Origin: Paragordius varius
Lineage: Eukaryota > Nematomorpha
Length of the DNA stretch: 64,000 bases
Direction of reading: 5' to 3'
NCBI GenBank assembly: GCA_964247055.1
Contig: OZ176056.1
Coordinates: forward strand, 6,510,001-6,574,000
The stretch's first letter is position 1. Each line of letters starts with the position of its first letter. A program made the translations under genes and the position numbers. This document shows, piece after piece, positions 38,201 through 48,228 of this stretch. The notes under the pieces were generated by a model. It had not been told where the DNA came from. It did no database searches and worked only from the letters and a program-made list of their open reading frames with translations.

Positions 38201-38860
38201 AAGAGTATATATGACTTATCTATACATTGTGAATGCCAAAATAATGGCATAAATCCAAAAATAAGGAAAAAATATTGTATGCTATATCTTTATATTTTTA
38301 ACAAAAAAACTGTCACACTACGAATACAAAAATATATATATATATATGTGAAGGCAAATAACTTTTGTACAAAAGTATATCACCTTAAATAATATGATTT
38401 TTTATGTTAATATTTATTTTAAAAACTTGTTTGCGTTTTAAAGGATCTGGACGTGGCGGAGAAAGTATTTGGGGACATGATTTTGAGGACGAAATTTCAC
38501 CCAACCTTAAACATGATCGACCATTTATGCTGAGTATGGCTAACGCTGGACCCAATACGAATGGAAGTCAATTTTTCATTACAGTTGTACCTTGTGTAAG
38601 TTTTTTATATCAATAATAAGTTATAGAGTTTCAAGTAAAAAGTGTATATTTTGTAATGATCAATGATGATTTTTTTAATTTTCCATAAAAATATATATAA
38701 ATTACTTTTATTTTAGCCCTGGTTAGATAATAAACATACCGTGTTTGGCATAGTGACGAAGGGTATGGCCGTCGTTAATAAAATTAATGGGCTTAATACT
38801 AATCCTGATACTGATAGGCCTTTGAAAGAAGTTTCCATACTCACAATCACTGCAAAATAA
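25539..38860 (+). CDS. PPWD1: PPWD1: WD40-repeat and cyclophilin-domain peptidyl-prolyl isomerase
   Basis: Sixteen exons: 25539-25623, 25678-25780, 25854-25954, 26630-26816, 27919-28073, 29245-29328, 30157-30227, 31455-31671, 33396-33563, 34118-34195, 34584-34878, 35771-35897, 36579-36828, 37796-38020, 38444-38595 and 38717-38860. They sum to 2442 bases (813 aa) with all phases closing. The WD part shows [47 protein letters not shown] and [15 protein letters not shown]. The C-terminal cyclophilin has [31 protein letters not shown] and [10 protein letters not shown], so catalytic Arg, Gln, Phe, Trp and His are present. [10 protein letters not shown] before it is typical of PPWD1. Known: a nuclear, spliceosome-associated isomerase. 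About 170 residues longer than the human protein, mainly through an Asn/Ser/Lys-rich insert after VYDESKN (exons 9-11). The intron before exon 8 carries repeated copies of its own acceptor. Confidence 0.97.
26223..26253. repeat. (TA)n microsatellite in PPWD1 intron 3
   Basis: Pure TA run of about 30 bases. The rest of the 675-base intron is plain A+T sequence. Confidence 0.7.
26835..27085. repeat. MITE family A in PPWD1 intron 4, next to the donor
   Basis: Starts with TATACCATTCACAGTTCAAA about 18 bases after the exon 4 donor and ends GAGTTGTAAGTGGTATATA. Palindromic, with the family core TTTTTAAAATAAGATTTTA-like interior. Confidence 0.8.
27638..27893. repeat. MITE family A in PPWD1 intron 4, next to the acceptor
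   Basis: TATACCATTTACAATAATTC at the left, GGGTGAATTTGAACAGTAA at the right, core TAAATTATGCCATAAAGATA. It ends about 25 bases before exon 5, so this intron is bordered by two MITEs of one family. Confidence 0.78.
28196..28490. repeat. MITE family A in PPWD1 intron 5
   Basis: TATACCATTTACAATTTAAA to GAAGTTAAAATGGTTTTATA, with core GCGTTTTGGGGCTAATTTAAC. Preceded by a TA run (28165-28192). Confidence 0.75.
28592..28832. repeat. MITE family A in PPWD1 intron 5, second copy
   Basis: TATACCATTTACAGCTCAAA to GAGGTGTAAATGGTATACATA. Near-symmetrical, with core GCTTTTTCGGGCTAATATAAC. Confidence 0.78.
29466..29650. repeat. MITE family C in PPWD1 intron 6
   Basis: ATGCATTTTATAGTTGCTTA at the left is inverted at the right as AAGCAACTATTAAAATTCAT. 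Internal arms ACACAATAGTGTATATGGAA and TTCCATACACTACTGTGTG are also complementary, giving a long hairpin. Two other copies: 32880-33070 and 56672-56862. Confidence 0.8.
29850..30100. repeat. partial hAT-type MITE in PPWD1 intron 6
   Basis: CAGGGATATCCAACACAAAT followed by GGCTATGCGGGCTGCATTT matches the left end of the element at 48883-49166. A right end is not clear. Confidence 0.55.
30690..31500 (+). repeat. ~150-bp tandem array copying the 3' splice site and start of PPWD1 exon 8
   Basis: Six units with AG|exon-like junctions at 30695, 30850, 31006, 31153, 31312 (degenerate) and the true one at 31454. In units 1, 2, 4 and the true exon the sequence after the AG is GTAGCCGAAAATGAACG, with the fourth copy having GTAACC; it codes V(A/T)ENERIE followed by (T/S)(A/S)RI(F/L)K. 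The intronic part (TTTACAAATATTGAG-like, TTCGAATTTCAATAAT) is repeated too. Downstream of the ~45-base exon-like block only the last unit continues in the PPWD1 frame. Confidence 0.88.
31948..32347. repeat. MITE family A, long copy with expanded right arm, PPWD1 intron 8
   Basis: TATACCATTTACAGTTCATA to GAATTGTAAACGGTATATTG. The right arm repeats (G)GTGAATTTGAATTGTT(T/A)A five to six times, the left arm three times. A hAT-like phrase (AGGGGCGTATTCAGCACGCG at about 32608) follows but has no partner. Confidence 0.75.
32880..33070. repeat. MITE family C in PPWD1 intron 8
   Basis: CAGTATATGTGCATTTTAAT then GGTTGCTCATTTTACACTATAG at the left; complementary AAGTAAGCAACCATTAAAAT, GCATACTG at the right. 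Confidence 0.85.
33104..33393. repeat. MITE family B abutting PPWD1 exon 9
   Basis: ACAGTAAAAATTGAAATTAT at the left and ATAATTTCAATTTTTATTGT at the right are complementary; the arms AAAGACAACCATACTTTTTA and AAAAGTATGGTTGTCTTTTT are complementary too. The right terminus ends within about 10 bases of the exon 9 acceptor and supplies its T-rich tract. Confidence 0.85.
33799..34062. repeat. MITE family A in PPWD1 intron 9
   Basis: TATACCATTCACACTACAAA to GAATTTGAATTGTAAACATA, with core AACTAGGCCATAAAGATACA. A TA run follows in the next intron (34264-34288). Confidence 0.75.
34914..35140. mobile_element. hAT-type MITE in PPWD1 intron 11
   Basis: Starts CAGGGGTATACC and ends ...TTGTATTGGAAACCCCTG. 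The flanking octamers GGTTAGAA and GTTCAGAA agree at 6 of 8 positions, as expected of an old hAT target duplication. Only 35 bases downstream of exon 11. 35141-35540 is plain intron. Confidence 0.7.
35543..35750. repeat. rearranged MITE family B fragments in PPWD1 intron 11
   Basis: ATTTGTCCTTATATTTTTAC and CCGTATATAATTTCATTTTT near 35543-35600, and AAAAAGTATGGTTGTGTCTT near 35675, are family B parts in disturbed order. Confidence 0.6.
36176..36335. repeat. MITE family A remnant in PPWD1 intron 12
   Basis: Weak ends (GATGGACCATTTATAATAAA near 36176 and AATGTAAATGGTTATATATG near 36315). Much of the core is gone. A TA run lies at 36050-36073. Confidence 0.45.
37045..37130. repeat. MITE family B fragment in PPWD1 intron 13
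   Basis: AAAAAGTATGCCTGTCTTTT followed by ACATTTGTTGTTTTTCAATT and TTTACGTTTTCTCCC matches the family B right arm. Only half an element is present. Confidence 0.6.
37360..37624. mobile_element. hAT-type MITE in PPWD1 intron 13
   Basis: CAAGGGTTAGTGTCTCCAAC, then GGGTCGCATT, at the left; GGGCCGTATGTTCCACATTC, CTG, at the right. Ends and subterminal GGGCCG resemble the copies at 48883 and 49695. No clear target duplication. Confidence 0.55.
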
Positions 38861-38940
38861 ATATGGAATTAAAAATTGAACAAGGATATATATTGATCTC
38901 TATATTATAAAATTTTTTTTCGATAAATGACGTATATATT

Positions 38941-38968
38941 AATAAATATTTGTATATACTCAAATAAA
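38941..38968 (+). terminator. candidate PPWD1 polyadenylation signals
   Basis: AATAAA at 38941 and again at 38963, 80-105 bases past the stop; another overlaps the stop codon. Choice between them is inferred from position only. Confidence 0.4.
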
Positions 38969-39429
38969 TCCATTAATTGAGTCGTATAGTTATCTTTATT
39001 CTGAAATAATACTCAAATTAAGTATAACAGTTAAGGCGTGAAATAAATTAATTGTATGCTAGTTTCTCAGTTTTGTAAGGGCATATTCAGTGGGTTAAAG
39101 AACCACTAACTGTATATTTCACGGCATCGTTACTATTTATATTGACAAAGAAAATAATTATTTTGCGTCTTTAATTGATAAATTTAAGCTTTAAGTATAT
39201 ATTTTGTAAGCGTTTTTATTATAACTTAAAAACGCCCATTCCGTTTTTATTTGAAGTTATTACCGTTTATAAAAACTTTTTTTTATAGAGTCACCGTAAT
39301 TTTTTGGCACCTCAAATAATTTTTCAAAATTTGAATGCGATAAGAAATAATTTAAAACGATTATATATACATCGAAATTAAAGTTTAAAGATCAAGTTTC
39401 GAATATATAATATTATGGAATTATGTGTT

Positions 39430-39840
39430 TTCTTTCATGAAATGGTTATGTAGAACGTCCCATCTTGCCATATATCTCTGAATATATCGTCTTTTTGTTT
39501 AACCTCATTTCATATCAGCTAAAGTTTATTGTGTCTATCCATCCCGTGTCCTCTAACTATGTCTCCTATTTTATCATTTTAATGAAAATCTCTCTTTTCA
39601 ATGTAACCCAGCCTAGATTTTGTCATTCTTTCTGCTATCAGTTGGACATCAGTGTTTCCGAAAATATATTATCTATTTTTAACTTTGTCCTTTTTTGTTA
39701 CCCCAGGCCTTATGGATTTTTTTCAGAGCATCCTGGAATTTCTTATGCCATTTTTTCGAATATTTGTGTGTATTATTATACGGATTGTACTTTTATATTA
39801 AGATATTTATCATGCAAATGGCCATCGTATTTTAGAAGCC
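39430..39840 (-). mobile_element. possible LINE reverse-transcriptase 3' remnant
   Basis: The minus strand reads, in shifting frames, IRNSRML, LIAERMTKSRLGYIEKR, RGHGMDRHNKL and, in the neighbouring frame, RTRDGWIDTINFS. This resembles the poorly structured C-terminal part of LINE reverse transcriptases (RIRNE..., ...ERMxxSRLxWxGHxxRR, ...RGRxxxRW...). The 132-codon plus-strand open frame here would then be an antisense shadow. Old and broken. Confidence 0.35.
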
Positions 39841-40479
39841 TTTGGGTATTAACGATTTGTTAACATTCAATTCGGCATGTCATTCAATTAATTTAAGTAT
39901 AAGCTATATTTAATGAAATCGATTTGATATAGTTTAAACATATATTAAATTAAATTATGAGTAGTGACCTAAGCTTTTTGGTACTATATTAAAATTGCTA
40001 AAAATTTTAATTTCTAAATACTTGTTTGTTTTCAACCTTTTGTTTATGTTTAGATGGTTATAGAAAAATTATGATAATTAGCTGTTTAGAATATTTTTCT
40101 TCTTATATATGGCATTACCCTTTAATTTTTATGGCTCCGCTCATTAACTAATTATTTAAAAATCAATCCAATAACGTACAAAAAGCCTTTATTAACACTA
40201 GGATGTATCTTTGTATAAAAATAATATTAAAATACTGTTTTAAAATTTATAACTATTTTGATTCAATGGAGGATAACAAATTTTAGCAATATCTGCTTAG
40301 ACTTTGGAATGTAGGCATTTTAAAAACATCCACATGTAAATTTATGTGGGACTAATATTATTTTTTACTTTTATGTCATCTGTTTGTCGTTTCTTGAGTT
40401 ATAATAATCTTTGATTTTATGTCCTAATCAAAACTCTGGTGATTGATTTGAAAATGCATCATATTTATAAAATACCTTA

Positions 40480-40672
40480 ACCTTGAAATCATACGGACAA
40501 AATGTAAAATAAAAATTTTTTTTTAAAAGACCTTTATCAATTTACATATCTATTAACCATTTCACAACTTAAAAAACGATGATTTATAAATAAATCATAC
40601 AGGATTTTAAAAATATGCATGCTTTGTGTTTATACGTTTTGTCTGCATAAATTTTATTTTTACTGTTAATAT
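40480..40672. repeat. MITE family B copy
   Basis: TTGAAATCATACGGACAAAA, TGT at the left, CGTTTTGTCTGCATAAATTT and TATTTTTACTG at the right; shorter interior than at 33104. Confidence 0.7.
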
Positions 40673-40901
40673 CTTTTCCAAAATCCCTGTTGCACTGCTA
40701 GTAGTTTTAATAAATATATGTATATAATAATAGAAAAAATAATTAATGGCCTTTATTTTACTGCCAAACACGAGAAGGATATCAAATTTTTAATTAATAA
40801 AAAAATTAATTTTTAAGGTAATATATTTTAATGGAAAATTTGCAGCAAGGTAGCCAACTTAAAGGTAAAATTTTATGCATATGGCATCTCTCCATCACAT
40901 A

Positions 40902-42417
40902 GACTGATGTGAATTTAAGTCAGTAAGATAGTAAGACGGTAAGACAGAAAGATAGTAAGACGGTAAGACAGTAAGATAGTAAGACGGTAAGACAGTAAGA
41001 TAGTAAGACAGTAAGCATAAGACAGTAAGATATTTGTATAAAAAACATACATTCGTGATAAGTCTGCTAATAGGAGACTTATCAAAAATTCAAAGTATTA
41101 TAACTTGAAAAATATTGCATCTTTTTGAATTCTGTAAACTGGAGGATTGAAAGTCAGGTATCCTTTACAAATAATATATAGGGTTGAGTGAAAATGCGTA
41201 ATTCTTTCGACACGAAACTGAGTTTACTAAACACCTCCAAAAATTGTATAAATCTTAAAAAATATATAAAAAATCTTGGGTATTATAGAAGAAAATGGCA
41301 TCTATACCATTGTTTCTTATTTGGTAAATATTTTTTTTATATTTTTACAATTTTAACAATTTTTTTTAAAAAAATTGTACTTCATGGTTCTGACAACAAC
41401 AAAAATAAAGATAGCTAAATATTATTATAATAAATTTGAATTTTGTATTCTAAAATCAGCTTTTAACCCGATAATAACCGTTTTCCCCTAAAATTTTACA
41501 TGCAGAACGATATCAGATCCAGGGAAGTTTTGGTGGAATTACTTGAAAAGTAAATTATTAATAAATATATAGATTTCCGGGGGCTATTGAACGTCTACTT
41601 TTTGATTTTTTAGTCTGTAATCTAAACATCACAATATGTATTACTGTATATTATTATAAGTAGCGACTGAGGACGATTCGTTTGTTAACTGACTAAATAA
41701 TTATTATAAAAATATACTTATTGTCTGGAAAATATGGAAGGGATGATCTAAAAATTTTTAATTATTTATTAATAATTTACTTTTCAAGTAATTCCACCAA
41801 AACTTCCCTGGATCTGATATCGTTCTGCATGTAAAATTTTAGGGGAAAACGGTTATTATCGGGTTAAAAGCTGATTTTAGAATACAAAATTCAAATTTAT
41901 TATAATAATATTTAGCTATATTTATTTTTGTTGTTGTCAGAACCATGAAGTACAATTTTTTTAAAAAATGTTAAAACTGTAAAAATATAAAAAAAATATT
42001 TACCAAATAAGAAACAATGGTATAGATGCCATTTTCTTCTATAATACCCAAGATTTTTTATATATTTTTTAAGATTTATACAATTTTTGGAGGTGTTTAG
42101 TAAACTCAGTTTCGTGTCGAAAGAATTACGCATTTTCACTCAACCCTATATATTATTTGTAAAGGATACCTGACTTTCAATCCTCCAGTTTACAGAATTC
42201 AAAAAGATGCAATATTTTTCAAGTTATAATACTTTGAAATTTTGATAAGTCTCCTATTAGCAGACTTATCACGAATGTATGTTTTTTATACAAATATCTT
42301 ACTGTCTTATGCTTACTGTCTTACTATCTTACTGTCTTACCGTCTTACTATCTTACCGTCTTACTATCTTTCTGTCTTACCGTCTTACTATCTTACTGAC
42401 TTAAATTCACATCAGTC
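40902..42417. mobile_element. foldback element with near-identical ~660-bp inverted arms
   Basis: Arms 40902-41567 and 41764-42417 are inverted copies differing by only a few short indels and substitutions, around a ~196-base unique spacer. The outer end of each arm carries tandem GTAAGACAGTAAGATA-like 8-mers (copy number differs: left ~40928-41030, right ~42295-42395), the classic foldback layout. The element is flanked by ATA on both sides, a possible 3-bp target duplication. Each arm encodes the same ~75-codon open frame (MRNSFDTKLSLLNTSKN...) facing inwards; with no known homologue it is probably not a gene. The arm identity implies recent origin or gene conversion. Confidence 0.9.
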
Positions 42418-43632
42418 ATAAAATATGCATCTATTCAATACTAAAAAACAAGGAAGGGGGCCTCTTTAAAATATTTTTTTATATCAAAGGGGATTTTTTA
42501 CATTTTAAACTTTACCTTTTAGTATAGTGAGTGGCATGGCATATTTTTAGGTATAAAAAAAATAAATAATTAATATATCGAAAAAAAGATTACATAATAA
42601 TGCATATTATTATGTTTTAGAGCGTGACCTAGGCATTAAATTTCATTTTAGGGTTTTTGTGCGCATCTGTTAAGCTTCTGAGCCATTTTTTACCTTTGGT
42701 TGCCTGTTTTTACAGGTAATAAAATTTATGCTTGGAAATATTTTTATAGGCAATCTTTTGTACACATATTTGATAATAATTAAATTTAGTGATTATATTT
42801 CAAAAAATATATATATATCCAAAAAATAAAATCTAACTCAAGGTTTATTTGTGTTTAATGAACGCACAATGGCCTATTATTTAATATGACTCATATCTCA
42901 AATATAAATATATATATATATATATATTACATAAAATATATCTTGTATTGCCATTTTTGCTACCTGTTAACATCAGTCTTAATATAAAGTTTCGACTAAA
43001 AAAAACTATATAATAAAAAAATTATTTTCAATATAAAATTATAGCTTGGGGTTAAATTTGTCAGGAAAAGAAAAAAAGTTTGGTGTTATATTTAAGTAAT
43101 TTTTATTGTCGTTTTTTTGTCGTTTTCTGAGAAAATTGTCTAAAAATAATGTAATTTTTAGGTTGGACAATTGTATGTTAAAAATTATTTGGTTTATGCT
43201 TACTGTAATATATATATATATATATATATATAGTATTTAAAACACACACCTCTTTAGATAATTTATTCTGAAAAAAATTCTAGAATTTATTACAATGAAA
43301 ACTGAAATAAATATTGGGTCTGCCATCGTAAATAAAGGTTTTTGAGGGGTTGACAATTTTTGACTTTCATATATATAAAAATGGACATTTCCTTTATAAT
43401 TTTATATATAATAATAGGTAACTAATTATATATGTATAAATTCCGATAATCTGTTAAAATGTGTTGTTATAAGGGGGGATTTAATACTATTTTATTTTAA
43501 AGCGAGAAAAAAGAAAGTTATCATTTTATAAAATTTATGTAAATTAGATTATAGAAATAAATTTAAAACAATATATAATACAATATGGTGAGGAATGGTA
43601 AGAGTTGAATGTTTAAACCACGCAAAAAAGTA
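42418..43632. other. spacer without recognised features
   Basis: A+T-rich; only TA runs (42905-42927, 43206-43231) and short polyA/T stretches are seen. Confidence 0.4.
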
Positions 43633-43802
43633 TTACAGTAGCGTATGGCATAAAATATTGTTAGTCCATAAAAGAAAAAAAATAGTTTTTTAAAAAAGGC
43701 AAGCCTAGTTGATACACTAATCCATAAATCCCCTTGTTTTGTAAAAAAAACATTTTTTATTCTTTTATGGACTAATATTGTTTTATGCCATACGCTACTG
43801 TA
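43633..43802. repeat. MITE family D, TA-flanked
   Basis: ACAGTAGCGTATGGCATAAA, ATATTGTTAGTCCATAAAAG at the left; CTTTTATGGACTAATATTGT, TTTATGCCATACGCTACTGT at the right, an almost perfect inverted pair of ~45 bases with T/TA flanks. The short interior holds two poly-A/T runs. Tc1/mariner-like by its CAGTA ends. Confidence 0.85.
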
Positions 43803-45712
43803 TAAGTAGCCTCTATCTTTTTATTGTAAGAAAATTAACATAAATAATATCTCATTATTCTATTGTGTTATCTTCCATTTGTTCCTATTGTTTTATTATT
43901 AGCTAAACTTAAAAAACTTAAAATTTTTCCACATAGATAAAAATTCAATCCATATAGACCTGTTTTTTTTGCTTTAAAATTATGATTTTAAATTAATAAA
44001 ATTGGTAAATATTGATACTATACCCAATTTATAAAACAGTAAAAATAAAAATAATCACATATTTATTATATAATGTTTTAAAAATAAAATAAATAAATAT
44101 AGATTGATACATTTAGTATTGAGTATTCAGTATATTTTTATTTATAATAATAATGCTATCCATCCACGCTACACCTTTATACGTTTTTTTGCTATTTTTA
44201 TTTTTTTTATTTTATACTGTAATATCAAAAATTTGAAATATTTTTTTATGAGAGCGTGTTTGTTAAAATGTACCTTAAAATCAAAAATTTATAAATATAG
44301 TTATATACAATGTTTACTTTTTTTTAATTAAATAAATCAAATTCCAACTCTTCGTTCACTATCTCAAAACACAAGGTATTTTATATACAATTTGTATCAT
44401 TCCTTAGCCTCCTTACCAAAACCAAAGTATCAAATATGATCGGTATGATAAATATTTAAATTTGATTTTCATATTAATATATATATATATTATAAAACAT
44501 ATGCACATTATTTACTTGAATGATATTAGAAATATTTCAAATTTTTTAAATACTCTTTGCTGTTTATTATAAATACACGGTCGTGGCACATCAGGTTAAT
44601 AGATAAGTTTGGTGTCTTTATTTATATTAAATTTATTTTAAAAACTTTCAAACTTTGTTTAATCAATGATTTTTTTTTTGAAGTTGAGATTCCAGCCCAG
44701 GTTTGTTGGAATGGATTACGGGATAAGTAAACGGTTAAGGTATTTAAAATTATATTTATAAAAATAATTGTGTATAATTGTAAGGGCGCCAAGTCCAATT
44801 TTATCTTTTACTAAGGTTTTTTCCATAAATTCCTAAATAAATTTACATATTTCTGGTTTATCATTTTTAAACTTATATATATATATATATATATATAATT
44901 TTAATATATTACAAAATTAAATAGGAATTAAACTTTATTAGATTTGAAAATTATTTAATACACCAAATATGTTTGAATAAAGGCACAGCATTAATTCTTT
45001 GGTATATTATAAATATATAAATATTTTAAAGATTTAATTCCTGCCAAAATGATTTTGAATTAAACGGTTTTGACTGTATCAATCCAATTTTATTAATAAA
45101 AACCTTGACAAGTGGAATACAACACATCTAAATTATTTTATATTCCTTTGTAGAAGTTATTCTGATAAATATTTAATAACTTAGATCATTAATATAGACA
45201 TATTATGGCTGGTTGTTTTTAATCTTGTGGAATATAAAAAATCCGAAAAATGCATATTATATGCAAGAAAATATTTAAAATCTTAAGGATTAATCTTATA
45301 GCTAATTATATAGAATTGTCAATATGTTAGACTCCAAAAAACTTTAATTAATTAATTCAAATAACTATAATAAAATAAATTTAAAACCATTTTTTATAAA
45401 AGAATTTACACACGCTGTGAATTATTGAATTATAGATTTAGAAAATATCTTAGTTTTAAAATTCCATCTACATAAATATATATGTATTTGTATAATCCTT
45501 CCTCCTACGTTTACAATCAAAAATATTGATAATTTAATAACAATTTTAAGTAAAATTCTCCAATATATATATGTATAAATATATAATTTTACAGAATACT
45601 TGTAACCATATACTGAAATAATGTATTGAAATGGGGGTAAAACACCTTTAAATTAGCATCTTTTTTAGAGGAGTGGGGGGGGATCAATATTAATTATCGT
45701 ATTTTCCTATTA

Positions 45713-45753
<41 letters not shown>

Positions 45754-46177
45754 TAAAAAATTTCAATAAAATGAATGCACCTAATCCTAAAAATGATAGA
45801 AATCTTTTAAAAGATTTTATTTTATTTTATAATTAAAATTTATTTAAATCCACTGATAAATTTACACCAGGTGTAACAAAAAATGTAAGGATAATACAAA
45901 ATATTAAATTTGCCGTAATGGATTTGAGTGTGTGTAGAGTACAATATGTGTTTTATAAACTAATCCCTTCTATATAAAAATTATTTTCTTTACATTTTTG
46001 AAAAAAAATTAATCTAAAAATAATGTAAAAATGAGATACATTTGAACTTTTGTTTATGATGTTTGTAGTAAACTAATTATATTTTAAAAACAAAAGCTAG
46101 TTTTTATACTACACTTTCCACATACATAACGGTCAGTTTTTTTCAAAAAATTTTTTTTTGCGCTTTAAAATTATATA
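43803..46177. other. spacer without recognised features
   Basis: TA runs at 44877-44896 and a long one at 45716-45749. No open frame of protein-like composition, RNA gene or inverted repeat could be supported. Confidence 0.4.
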
Positions 46178-46432
46178 CAGTATAAATTGAAATTCAGCCA
46201 AAACGTAATAATATAAGGGCAATTTTTTTTCAAAAGACAACCGTACTTTTTTTAAACCTTTATTTACTTTATAAAAATCATTTATTTACAATCGTCAAAT
46301 ACATAATTGATTTTGTTACCAATTAATATATCTATTTCATAACATTCAACAAGCATGTTTTGTCTTTTGAAAAAAATATTTGTCTTTAAATTTTTGCGTT
46401 TTTATCCGTATAATTTCATTTTTACTGTATGT
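46178..46432. repeat. MITE family B copy
   Basis: ATACAGTATAAATTGAAATT, then AAAGACAACCGTACTTTTTT, at the left; GTCTTTTGAAAAAAATATTT, then ATAATTTCATTTTTACTGTA, at the right. Confidence 0.78.
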
Positions 46433-47030
46433 TGAATACCTTCGATAACTAATAGTTTTATAACTAATAATTAGTATTTTAAAAAATTATTAAAACTGAA
46501 ATTTGTCAAAACCTAAATCAGTTATAGATAACTGTGGAAAACACGTTAACTGATTACATAAAATATAAGGCATATCCTTGCCATTAAATAATAGCGATCA
46601 GAAAAATGGCATTGAGTTGATTCAAAGAAATTGATTATACGATAAAATGTCAAAAATTAAATATAATTTTTCTACAATCATACATGGTGAAAACTGTTAT
46701 TGACTTAATATTGTGATCTAGGAGGTTTCTTACGAAAACGGTAAGGAAATTACCTGGGGTTCCAAAATATTTGACATTGTTTCCATATACAAATTTTTAT
46801 CGGCTCTGATATTTTCATTCAGCTATTTTTGTACGATATGCATTGGATTAAATATAGATAAATTATATCAAAGTTTAAAATTAATACCTTTCACCTTCTT
46901 ATTGCTAATTAGACTTATTTAACGATTTAATACTTAATCATGTAAGTCTTGTAGGGGTTTTTAGTCAATTATAAAGCCTAAATACTATACATGATTATCC
47001 TTATAATACATAAAAATATACAGTTTAGAG

Positions 47031-47212
47031 TCTCTTTTTTTCCTTTTTTTATTAAAGGGTAAGGACTTAAATTGTATCCGGACTTGTAAAGGCTTCAACA
47101 CTCTCCTGCCCAGGGCTGACAGTGATGATGGAATAATTGCGAAGTTTCGGGGTTTGAACTCTGGCACGCAGTGTAAGAGTCCGGCGTCCTACCTACTATA
47201 CCATCACGCCTC
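47031..47212 (-). mobile_element. tRNA-derived SINE
   Basis: On the minus strand the head reads GCGTGATGGTATAGTAGGTA with an A-box-like TGGTATAGTAGG (47191-47202), then about 30 bases on the B box AGTTCAAACCC (47149-47159). An unrelated body follows (CAGCCCTGGGCAGGAGAGTG) and then an A-rich tail (AATAAAAAAAGGAAAAAAAG) near 47055-47031. The cloverleaf is not complete past the T arm, so this is a pol III-type retroposon rather than a tRNA gene. Only one copy is in the window. Confidence 0.75.
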
Positions 47213-48216
47213 TAATTTTTATGATACATATGTAAGAAAATAAATAGTTTTCGCGTTATTTATTGACAAGCTTTTTCAGACCTACATTGATAAATGTTAG
47301 GCTACTGGAAAAACAAATAAATTTTTTATTTTACCTCCTATTTATAATTTTATTAGTTAAACTGAATCATACAATATAAATTTCTGTTGTACAGTCTTTT
47401 AATTGAAATAACCGTGACTGAAAACTCTTTTAAAATCCCAAATGTAAAATGAACGTGTGATAATATCATACGTGTTCTTAATTATACAATTTTTTAAATT
47501 TATTATATATACCTAATATTTGGCATAATTATTGCTGTACTTTAAAATTTATTTTTTACTTTTCACATTTAAATAACTGTTGCAAATTGTCTGCGGTATA
47601 ATTTTTTGGTATATATTTAAATAGTGATTTTCATTTTAAGATTTATAAAATTCTTTGTGAGCATTTTCATGGAGGATTTGATATGACTTAAACTCTATTT
47701 GTAATTTATATAACAGGTTAGTTTAAAATGATCAATCATTTTTTTAAATTATGAACCATAAATTTATAAGGTAAATCCATAAAAAACTATTACTTACCGT
47801 CAAAAAGTATAAAGGCAAGCTTATTTTAGAATTTAAACCTATTCATCAATATTTTTAGGGGCAAATTCATCTTAATTATCCGAGTAAAAACTCCCAAAAA
47901 ACTAATAAAGTGTTAAGGGAGAGCGAAATGACGATCCGCAAAGAAGCGATGATTTCCTAAAATTCTAGGCGACCCTATAGCTAATCACTTACTGATTAGA
48001 TTCAAAATTTAAAGGGCATCTCCAAATTCATATTTTTTTGCGCGAAACTATATGTTTAAGTTTTTTCTTTATATTACTACCTTTATTCATATAATTTAGA
48101 TGGCTATCAGTTTGCTCACTTTGGACACAAATCTTATCCGATATAACTTGATGCTGCCTTATCAAAAAAATTCTACAATTGTATCACCACACTATTTATT
48201 TCACAAAAAACTCTAC
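47213..48216. other. spacer / presumed TEAD upstream region
   Basis: No repeat or open frame is recognised; the 48100-48216 stretch is slightly less A+T-biased and may be 5' UTR or promoter. Confidence 0.35.
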
Positions 48217-48218
48217 AG
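48217..48218 (+). promoter_or_regulatory. candidate 3' splice acceptor 10 bases before the TEAD start codon
   Basis: CTCTACAG ends at 48218 and the ATG is at 48229. It could be the end of a 5'-UTR intron or a spliced-leader acceptor, as in front of PPWD1. Confidence 0.45.
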
Positions 48219-48228
48219 GAAGAAATAA

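Noticed and set aside
39465-39863. 132-codon plus-strand open frame as a membrane protein gene
   Set aside because: Composition fits an antisense shadow of a decayed reverse-transcriptase-like sequence; no splice or start context.
41188-42139. Two identical ~75-codon open frames as a duplicated gene pair
   Set aside because: They are the two arms of one foldback element, and nothing suggests a protein family.
47140-47212. A tRNA gene on the minus strand
   Set aside because: A and B boxes are present, but the acceptor stem is not closed and the T arm runs into a SINE body and A-rich tail.
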